15,208 nucleotides of DNA from DATEZO01 sp035255485. GTDB taxonomy: Bacteria > Pseudomonadota > Gammaproteobacteria > Burkholderiales > Burkholderiaceae_D. The notes beneath the pieces are model-generated. The model made no database searches and was not told the DNA's origin. It worked only from the letters and a program-made list of their open reading frames with translations. Below, piece by piece: positions 7,328-13,496 of the stretch; positions within the stretch are counted from its first letter, which is position 1, and each line of letters begins with the position of its first letter. The position numbers and the translations under genes are program-made. The stretch spans positions 1 through 15,208 of the forward strand of contig DATEZO010000033.1 of NCBI GenBank assembly GCA_035255485.1, given 5' to 3'.

Positions 7328-8379
7328 TGCACTTGCTGCATGCCCTGCTTTCGCGGTTTCGGGATGGGGCGGGTGCCCGCAGTGGTGAATTACGCTACCT
7401 GAAAATGGCTCTGGTGTCGGATGAGTTGACCAGATCCTGTTTGGCATTCGAGTGCCAGGTATGCGATTTGACGCCGCTGAACCATAAGCTGTTGCTCAAG
7501 GTCTGGAAGCCAGACGTGGTTTTTGTCGAGTCTGCATGGAATGGATGCAGGAACGCGTGGAAGTTCAAGATTGCAGCCTATCCGGATCATCCTGAGCGTA
7601 ACAATAGAACGCTTGCGCGCATGGTGGCTTATGCCCGCGATCTTGGTATTCCATGTGTTTTCTGGAACAAGGAAGACGGCGTCCACTTCGACCGCTTCAT
7701 CAATAGTGCCAAGCTGTTCGATCATATATTCACCGTCGATGAAAACTGCATTCCCCGCTACCGCGCAGTAGTCGGGCCGGAGGTAACGGTCAATACGCTG
7801 ATGTTTCCCGTGCAGCCCACTACCCACAATTTCACAGGGTTCGACTTCAAGCATCATCGCGCCAACTTTGTCGGCAGTTACAGCCATCATGTGCATGACC
7901 GGCGGCGTATCTGGCAAGACCTGATGTTTGATGCCGCCAGCCGCACCGGTCTTGAATCGACGGTGATTGACCGTAATTCCGATCGCAAATCGGATAATTA
8001 TCGCTATCCTTCCTTGCCGGGGCTGGAGGTGCTGCCGGCCGTACCGCATGCCAAAACAGCGCAGATTTACAAGGATCATCTGGTGTCGCTGAATGTGAAT
8101 ACGATCGAAGATTCTGCAACGATGTATTCACGTCGCTTGGTGGAGATTCTGGCTTGTGGCGGCATTGCCGTGACCAATCCCAGCCCGGCGGTGGATCGCT
8201 ATTTCAAGGATTTTTGCCACGTAGTGCATAACGCGGAGGAGGCTGCTGCGCTATTTTCCCGCCTGAAGAATGGACCTTCTTCTGACGATCTGGCGCGTGC
8301 CGAAGCGGGCGCGCGCTATGTATTGGCCGGGCACACCTGGGCACACCGGCTGGAGGAAGTGCTCAAGGTGGTGGGGTAA
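7324..8379 (+). CDS. CgeB-type glycosyltransferase
   Basis: This 351-residue protein is a stand-alone CgeB-like glycosyltransferase (GT-B fold), paralogous to residues 196-510 of the giant transferase at the left of the window. Both share F-[VI]-ESAW (here 67-72), FWNKED followed by HF (113-122), AKLFD, CI-x-RY, and a C-terminal [SF]-x-x-[SA]-x-MY/F-[SA]-RR-[LV]-[VF]-E-[IL]-LA block followed by HTWAHRL. It most likely transfers a sugar during capsule or O-chain synthesis in the cytoplasm; the sugar is unknown. The frame is open back to 7156, but the first 56 residues of that reading show no family similarity, so I place the start at ATG 7324 (or the adjacent ATG 7327, with AGG four bases upstream). 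The stop shares one base with kpsC (TAATG), so the two are co-translated. GC rises here compared with the genes to the left. Confidence 0.87.
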   Translation: MMHLLHALLSRFRDGAGARSGELRYLKMALVSDELTRSCLAFECQVCDLTPLNHKLLLKVWKPDVVFVESAWNGCRNAWKFKIAAYPDHPERNNRTLARMVAYARDLGIPCVFWNKEDGVHFDRFINSAKLFDHIFTVDENCIPRYRAVVGPEVTVNTLMFPVQPTTHNFTGFDFKHHRANFVGSYSHHVHDRRRIWQDLMFDAASRTGLESTVIDRNSDRKSDNYRYPSLPGLEVLPAVPHAKTAQIYKDHLVSLNVNTIEDSATMYSRRLVEILACGGIAVTNPSPAVDRYFKDFCHVVHNAEEAAALFSRLKNGPSSDDLARAEAGARYVLAGHTWAHRLEEVLKVVG

Positions 8380-10523
8380 TGCGATTCGGTGTTTTCAACC
8401 GGGGGCTGCGGCGGCTGCCGTTGTTAGGTGCATTTCTGGATGGCCAGGCTGTCATGCTCTTGCTGAATACGGCTGATGATTTGGACGCAACCGTGGGTTG
8501 GGGATGTCGAAAATATGCGCGCCGTGCCCGCAGGATCGCTGCCGCGAGGTGCTTGCCGTTTGTTTGCCTGGAAGACGGTTTTCTGCGCTCGTTCGGCACC
8601 GGCCAGCATTTTCCGCCGCTGTCGCTGGTGGTGGATGCGCTGGGTATTTACTACGACAGCACCCGACCGTCGACGCTGGAATCCTTGCTGGCATCACCTG
8701 TTGATTTGCTGGATGGCATTGCCGCCGATGTGGCGCGGGCCAAGGGATTGGTGCTGGAGCATCGGTTGAGCAAGTACAACCATGCGCCGTTGTGGGATTT
8801 GGCGGATTTGCGCCTTTGCGGCCGTCAAAGCCACCCTCTCCCCGACTCTCTCCCGCTTGCGGGCGAGGGGGCAAACCCGAGAAGTATTCAGCGCGTACTG
8901 GTGATCGACCAGACCGCCGGCGACATGAGCGTGACGCTCGGTGGTGCCAGTGCGGACACCTTTGCCGCCATGCTGGCCGCGGCCCGCGCAGAAAATCCGC
9001 ACGCGACGATCTACGTCAAAACCCACCCCGAAGTGAGCGCTGGCCGCAAGGGTGGTTACCTGACCGATGTGCAGGACGACGCACGCACCGTGGTGCTGCG
9101 CCAGGCGATCAATCCGCTGAGCCTGATCGAGCAGATGGACCGGGTCTACGTGGTGACGTCCACCATGGGCTTCGAGGCGCTGTTGGCCGGCAAGCCGGTG
9201 ACGGTATTCGGTATGCCCTGGTATGCAGGTTGGGGGGCGACGGATGACAGGCAAACCTGTGCGCGCCGTACTCGTCCACGCTCGGTGGATGCGCTGTTTG
9301 CCGCTGCGTATTTCCATTACACCCGTTACCTGGACCCGGTAACGCACCAGCGCGGGACGATTTTTGATGTGATCGAGTGGCTGGTGCGGCAGCGTGAGAT
9401 GGCGGCCCGGTTTTCTGCTACCGCCAGCCCAAGGCGCATGATTGGCGTCGGTTTCCGGCGGTGGAAGGCGGCCAACATCAAGCCGCTGCTGGCGCTGGAT
9501 CAAAGACAGGTGACGTTTGTTTCCGACGTCAAGGAAGCCGAAACCCTGGGTGTACAGTCGGGAGATTGCCTTGTTTATTGGGGGCGCGAGGCGCCTGCCG
9601 GTTTGCTGGAGCTGGGTAAACGGAATGCAGCGCCGGTGTTGCGCATGGAGGATGGTTTTGTTCGTTCGGTGGGGCTGGGCTCGGATTTGATTCGTCCGTT
9701 GTCGCTGGTGCTGGATGAGCGCGGGATTTATTTTGACCCGACCCGGCCTTCCAACCTGGAATGCATTCTTGACACTGCGCAGTTTTCCGAAAAGGAGCTG
9801 GCGCGTGCCCGACAAGTGCGCGCATTCATCGTCGAGCACGGCATTACCAAATACAACCTGGAACCATGCGAGGCGGCGGCGTGGCCCGCCAGCGGCAAGG
9901 AAGTGGTGCTGGTGCCCGGCCAGGTCGAGGACGATGCCTCGATCCGCTACGGCTGTACCGATATCAATACCAATCTGGGGCTGCTGCAGGCGGCGCGGCG
10001 CGCACATCCGGCAGCCTTTATCGTCTACAAGCCGCACCCGGACGTAATGTCGGGCAACCGTGCCGGCAAGCTGGCGCTGGCGGAAGCGCGCGCATTGGCC
10101 GACCATATCGAACTGCGGCTTTCGGTGGTGAGCTGCATCGATGCATGCGACATTGTGCATACCATGACCTCGCTCACCGGTTTTGATGCGCTGTTGCGCG
10201 GCAAGCGGGTGGTGGTGTACGGCCAGCCATTTTATGCCGGCTGGGGCTTGACCGAGGATGTCCTGAAACAGGGAACTGTCTTTGCGCGCCGCCAGCGGCG
10301 TTTGACGCTGGACGAGTTGGTGGCCGGCACCCTGCTGCGCTATCCGATTTATTGGGACTGGGATTTGAAAGGCTACACCAGCTGCGAAGCCGTGCTGCAT
10401 CGGATTAGGGAGACGCGCAATCGGCTGGAAGCCAGCGGCGGGCTGGAGAAGCTGCGGGTGGGGATGGCGCGACGACAGTGGCGCAAGCTGGCCATCCTGG
10501 CGCGTACCTGGTTGACGCCGTAA
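8379..10523 (+). CDS. kpsC: KpsC, dual-module beta-Kdo transferase for the capsule linker
   Basis: KpsC adds alternating beta-linked Kdo residues to lyso-phosphatidylglycerol, making the poly-Kdo linker that anchors ABC-exported capsules; it works at the inner face of the inner membrane. This 714-residue protein shows the expected tandem modules. Module 1 has LEDGFLRS (64-71), PLSLVVD, YYDSTRPS, KTHPE (214-218) and MPWYAGWG. Module 2 has MEDGFVRS (423-430), PLSLVLD, YFDPTRPS, KPHPD (551-555) and QPFYAGWG. Each carries the acidic DGF and HP motifs of the family. It is somewhat longer than the E. coli protein (about 675). Part of the excess is a stretch near 148-170 encoded by a REP-like palindrome (separate entry): the DGF-to-HP distance is 151 residues in module 1 and 129 in module 2. 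The start overlaps the previous stop, with AAGG at 8365-8368. No KpsS is visible. Confidence 0.93.
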   Translation: MRFGVFNRGLRRLPLLGAFLDGQAVMLLLNTADDLDATVGWGCRKYARRARRIAAARCLPFVCLEDGFLRSFGTGQHFPPLSLVVDALGIYYDSTRPSTLESLLASPVDLLDGIAADVARAKGLVLEHRLSKYNHAPLWDLADLRLCGRQSHPLPDSLPLAGEGANPRSIQRVLVIDQTAGDMSVTLGGASADTFAAMLAAARAENPHATIYVKTHPEVSAGRKGGYLTDVQDDARTVVLRQAINPLSLIEQMDRVYVVTSTMGFEALLAGKPVTVFGMPWYAGWGATDDRQTCARRTRPRSVDALFAAAYFHYTRYLDPVTHQRGTIFDVIEWLVRQREMAARFSATASPRRMIGVGFRRWKAANIKPLLALDQRQVTFVSDVKEAETLGVQSGDCLVYWGREAPAGLLELGKRNAAPVLRMEDGFVRSVGLGSDLIRPLSLVLDERGIYFDPTRPSNLECILDTAQFSEKELARARQVRAFIVEHGITKYNLEPCEAAAWPASGKEVVLVPGQVEDDASIRYGCTDINTNLGLLQAARRAHPAAFIVYKPHPDVMSGNRAGKLALAEARALADHIELRLSVVSCIDACDIVHTMTSLTGFDALLRGKRVVVYGQPFYAGWGLTEDVLKQGTVFARRQRRLTLDELVAGTLLRYPIYWDWDLKGYTSCEAVLHRIRETRNRLEASGGLEKLRVGMARRQWRKLAILARTWLTP
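8832..8873 (+). repeat. REP-like palindromic element inserted in frame in kpsC
   Basis: Inside kpsC, the arm CTCTCTCCCGC (8846-8856) pairs with GCGGGCGAGGG (8859-8869), with one mismatch and one G-T pair. A second copy of the left arm, CCCTCTCCCC (8834-8843), precedes it. The layout matches the intergenic palindromes common in Burkholderiales and Xanthomonadales, whose translation gives the familiar HPLPxPLPLAGEGA pattern. Here the frame reads HPLPDSLPLAGEGA (residues 152-165). The element keeps the frame open and lies in a linker of module 1. I see no other copy in the window. Confidence 0.65.
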
Positions 10524-10619
10524 TCACGCATTACTCGCCATAAAAAAAGGGAGTATAGGCAAAAATTACTTAATTACGCAGTCATTCCGTAGGTATTTAA
10601 AAATACATGGTGGTGTATC

Positions 10620-10643
10620 AATATCGCCTGTTATGGTGATATT
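10620..10643. terminator. Hairpin, possible terminator after kpsC
   Basis: AATATCGCC (10620-10628) pairs with GGTGATATT (10635-10643) over 9 bp, one of them G-T, around a 6-base loop. It lies about 100 bases after the kpsC stop. No T-run follows, so intrinsic termination is doubtful; it could protect the mRNA 3' end. Confidence 0.25.
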
Positions 10644-10667
10644 CGCGCAATCAAGCAAGAATGGCGT

Positions 10668-10732
10668 GCAGGGTGGTGTAAATGCCACCCTCGTTCAATC
10701 GTAATGCCGCAGGATTCCAGCTTGCACCCTGC
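10668..10732. repeat. Competing inverted repeats (one left arm, two right arms)
   Basis: AGGGTGG (10670-10676) pairs with CCACCCT (10685-10691) around an 8-base loop. The overlapping arm GCAGGGTG (10668-10675) can instead pair with CACCCTGC (10725-10732). The two foldings exclude each other. This may be a bidirectional termination or 3'-end structure, or a decayed repeat element. Confidence 0.35.
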
Positions 10733-10746
10733 CGGAACGACAGGCC

Positions 10747-10768
10747 TGCAGCGCGTTACCGCGCTGCA
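10747..10768. terminator. Perfect 9-bp hairpin, likely terminator of the secretion operon
   Basis: TGCAGCGCG (10747-10755) and CGCGCTGCA (10760-10768) form a perfect GC-rich stem with a TTAC loop. It starts 14 bases beyond the stop of the outer-membrane channel gene, the usual place for a terminator. On the + strand it is followed by TTTAT; on the - strand there is no T-run, so its action on the secretion operon may depend on other factors. Confidence 0.45.
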
Positions 10769-10782
10769 TTTATCGGGTCATG

Positions 10783-12141
10783 TCAGCGCGCCGCCACGAA
10801 ATACCGCGCCGTATCGCGCAAATCTTCTTCACCCAGCGTTCCCGCCGCATTGCGCAGGCGCAGATTACTCAGCAAATAGTTATAGCGCGCCTGCGCCAGA
10901 TCGCGCCGTGCCGCATACAGCTGCTGCTGCGCATTCAGCAGATCAAGATTGATGCGGACGCCGCCCTTGATGCTCTGGCGCGTGGCTTCCACCAGCACCT
11001 CCGACGAATTGACCGACTTTACCAGCGCATCGATCCTGGCCATGCTGCTCAGCACCAGGCTGTATTGCTTGCGCAACTCCACCAGCACCTGCCCGGTCTT
11101 CGTGTCCAGGTCGGACTGCGCCTTGTCCCGATTAGCGACCGCCTGGGTACTTGCCGCGCTCGCATAGCCGCCGGAATACAGCGGCAGGCTCATCTGGAGG
11201 CCGATGCTGCGTCCGGTCGTATCCTGGTTATAGGTATTGATGGTTTCGGATTTGCCCTGGCTGTAGCTGGCAATGAAATCGATGCGCGGCGCATGGGCGG
11301 CGCGGCTCTTTTCGACTTCCTGCCGCGCTGCCTCGACCGCGAAGCGCTGCGCGGACAGTTCGGGATTCTTCTCCAGCGCAAGCGTCTTCCATGCATCGAA
11401 ATCGGTCGGCTGCATCGGCTTGACGCGAAACCCGCTGGCAAGCGGGTCCAGATACGTGACCTCCTGGCCGACCATCGCCGCCAGCGTGTTGCGCGCCGTC
11501 GACAGGTTATCGCGCGACTCGATTACCTGCGCTTCCGCCACGTCGAGCTTGGCCTGCGTCTCCAGCATGTCGGTGCGGGTGCCCTCGCCCTTCTGGAACA
11601 TGCGCTGGTTCACGCGCATCTGCTCGGCATACGCATCGCGCTGCGCTTCCGCCAGCGCCAGCTGGTCTTGCGCGTATTGCGCATCGACATACGCGCCCGT
11701 CAGCCGCAACACGAGATCCTGCCTGCGTCCGGAAAAAGTCGCCTCGCTGTAATTCGTCTGCGCCACGCCTTGGCGGTAGCGCGCCACGCCATCCGGGTTG
11801 AACAGCGGCTGGCGCAGCGACAGCGAGCCGTTGTTGCTCTGGTATTGCGGATGCGACGTGACCTGCTTGCCCTGTATATTCGGCTGGGTCACATCCGCGC
11901 GGTTGTGGCTGGCGGAATAATTCAGCGAGACGCTGGGCAGCAGGCTGGCGCGCCCCAGCGCGGCATACTGCTGCCCAGCCTCGTTCTCATGGATGGCAGA
12001 ACGATAGGTCGGATCGTTCTGCAACGCCGCCTCATACGCCTGCAACAGGCCCAGCGCCGAAGCGGAGCCGGCCTGCAACAGCAGGGATGCGCCTAAGGCG
12101 GACGCCAGCAAGCGTTTGACTGAAACAGGCTTCACGATCAT
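10783..12141 (-). CDS. TolC-family outer-membrane channel of a type I secretion system
   Basis: This protein of up to 452 residues is a TolC/PrtF-type outer-membrane efflux protein, which forms the trimeric channel that takes substrate from the ABC-adaptor complex to the outside. It has a Sec signal peptide (VKRLLASALGASLLL, cleavage after SASA, residue 29) and two similar halves of helix-strand-helix type: an early LLQAYEAALQNDPTYRSA, a middle LALEKNPELSAQRFAVEAA, two amphipathic strands (LSLRQPLFNP and LQMSLPLYSGG), and the C-terminal LDLLNAQQQLYAARRDLAQ pattern. The first ATG (12141) overlaps the adaptor stop as ATGA, but GGGAGGA (12148-12142) directly abuts it. The GTG two codons later (12135) has the ideal spacing of 6 and may be the true start. 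It is the last gene of the operon. Confidence 0.9.
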   Translation of the reverse strand: MIVKPVSVKRLLASALGASLLLQAGSASALGLLQAYEAALQNDPTYRSAIHENEAGQQYAALGRASLLPSVSLNYSASHNRADVTQPNIQGKQVTSHPQYQSNNGSLSLRQPLFNPDGVARYRQGVAQTNYSEATFSGRRQDLVLRLTGAYVDAQYAQDQLALAEAQRDAYAEQMRVNQRMFQKGEGTRTDMLETQAKLDVAEAQVIESRDNLSTARNTLAAMVGQEVTYLDPLASGFRVKPMQPTDFDAWKTLALEKNPELSAQRFAVEAARQEVEKSRAAHAPRIDFIASYSQGKSETINTYNQDTTGRSIGLQMSLPLYSGGYASAASTQAVANRDKAQSDLDTKTGQVLVELRKQYSLVLSSMARIDALVKSVNSSEVLVEATRQSIKGGVRINLDLLNAQQQLYAARRDLAQARYNYLLSNLRLRNAAGTLGEEDLRDTARYFVAAR

Positions 12142-13496
12142 TCCTCCCGCAACGCGGTATTGGCGCGATCGAACAACGGCTTCAGCAGGTAGCTCATCAT
12201 GGTGCGCTCACCGGTCTTCACAAATGCTTCCACCGGCATGCCCGGACGCACCTGCAGATGGGAAATCATCTTCATGCCTTCCGGCGCGACTTGCGCCTTC
12301 AGTTTGTAATACGGCGCTCCGGTCTTCTCCTCCACCATGCGGTCGGCCGATACCTGCGTCACGATGCCCGGCACCTGCGGCGTCTGGTTGCGGTTGAATG
12401 CGGAAAAATTCAGCTCGACCTTGAGGCCCGGATGCACCTTGTCGATCAGGTTGACCGGCACCTGCCCTTCGATCACCAGCGGATCGTCGCTCGGCACGAT
12501 ATCCATCATGCGAAAGCCGGGCGGCACCACGCCGCCGCGGGTAAAGATGTTCAGGGCGACCACCGTGCCGTCCACCGGCGCTTTCACCTGCACGTTCGCC
12601 AGATCAAAGTCCTGGCTTATCAGGCGACTCTGCAGCGCCGTCGCCTCTTTCTGCACATCAGCCAGTTGCGTACGTACTTCCTTCTGGTATTCCTGCTGGC
12701 GCTGGACGCGGCGCAACGTCAGTTCGGCAATCTGGCGCTGGGTGCGGCCGATATTGCCAATGTTTTCCGAAATCGCGCCATTGACCTGCGCGTAGGTGCG
12801 CTCCAGGTCGAGCACCCGGTTGCGGGCGACATACCCTTCCTTCGCCAGGTCGCGCAAGTCGTCCAGCTGTTCCTTCAGGATGGCCTGCTGGATCTTTTGC
12901 GTATCGCGCGATTCCTGCAGGCCGTGCACTTGCGCCTTCAGTCCGGCGATGTTTTCGTCGGTGGCCGCCAGGTCATTCTGGATCGCCAACTGGCGCGAGC
13001 TGAACAACTGGCTTTGCAAGCTGATATTGGACGCTATCCGGGGGTCGTTTTTCATGCTCTCCAGCTCGGGCGGGAAAACGATCGTTTTCTTGCCGTCACG
13101 CTCCGCGATCAGGCGCGCTTCCGCGGCGCGTGCGGAAAAATACTGGCCGCGCGTCATTTCGGCCGCCGATTTAACCTGCACTTCATTCATGCGCACCAGC
13201 ACCTGGCCGGCCTTCACCACATCGCCGTCCTTCACCAGGATATCGTCGACGGTGCCGCCAGTCTGGTGCTGGATCGCCTTGCGGTTGGTGGATACCATCA
13301 CCGTGCCGTTGACCGGCACGCCCTTGTCCAGCGGCGCAAACGACGCCCACAGCAAAAATCCGCCCACGCCCGCCAGCACGATCAGCCAGCCCAGCCGCGC
13401 ATGCGACGTGGCGTCGGTATTGACTGCATGCAGCTCCACATCATGGGCCACGACATCGGTTGCGGCCTCCCGCTTGCCAAACAGCTTTCTCATCAT
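12138..13496 (-). CDS. HlyD/PrtE-type membrane fusion (adaptor) protein
   Basis: This 452-residue adaptor bridges the inner-membrane ABC exporter and the outer-membrane channel across the periplasm. A short cytoplasmic N-terminus is followed by one transmembrane helix (about 35-53, LGWLIVLAGVGGFLLWASF). A first lipoyl-like half (about 65-105) includes IQHQTGGTVDDILVKDGD. Long coiled-coil hairpins span about 110-295, and the second lipoyl half has VKAPVDGTV, followed by a beta-barrel. The C-terminus RPGMPVEAFVKTGERTMMSYLLKPL is typical of the type I secretion branch of HlyD proteins. The start shares one base with the exporter stop (TAATG). AGAGGA (13505-13500) is 3 bases from the first ATG and 6 from the second at 13493, so the second methionine may be used. 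The length is normal. Confidence 0.92.
   Translation of the reverse strand: MMRKLFGKREAATDVVAHDVELHAVNTDATSHARLGWLIVLAGVGGFLLWASFAPLDKGVPVNGTVMVSTNRKAIQHQTGGTVDDILVKDGDVVKAGQVLVRMNEVQVKSAAEMTRGQYFSARAAEARLIAERDGKKTIVFPPELESMKNDPRIASNISLQSQLFSSRQLAIQNDLAATDENIAGLKAQVHGLQESRDTQKIQQAILKEQLDDLRDLAKEGYVARNRVLDLERTYAQVNGAISENIGNIGRTQRQIAELTLRRVQRQQEYQKEVRTQLADVQKEATALQSRLISQDFDLANVQVKAPVDGTVVALNIFTRGGVVPPGFRMMDIVPSDDPLVIEGQVPVNLIDKVHPGLKVELNFSAFNRNQTPQVPGIVTQVSADRMVEEKTGAPYYKLKAQVAPEGMKMISHLQVRPGMPVEAFVKTGERTMMSYLLKPLFDRANTALREE

Larger units (their letters stand above)
10524..10782. other. Convergent intergenic region rich in inverted repeats
   Basis: This 259-base interval lies between the ends of kpsC (+) and the tolC-type gene (-). 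It contains no supported ORF. It has an AT-rich hairpin (GTATTT/AAATAC, 10593-10606), a 9-bp stem with one G-T pair (10620-10643), a pair of competing stems around 10668-10732, and a perfect 9-bp stem (10747-10768). These are listed separately where they are strong enough. None has a long T-run on either strand. Confidence 0.6.

Noticed and set aside
8694..10400. 568-codon open frame on the - strand opposite kpsC
   Set aside because: It is antisense to a clearly recognised protein with conserved motifs in both modules; long antisense frames are common in GC-rich genes, and its translation shows no family features.
10780..12096. 438-codon open frame on the + strand opposite the TolC-type gene
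   Set aside because: Antisense to a protein with signal peptide and TolC motifs; no family signature in the translation.
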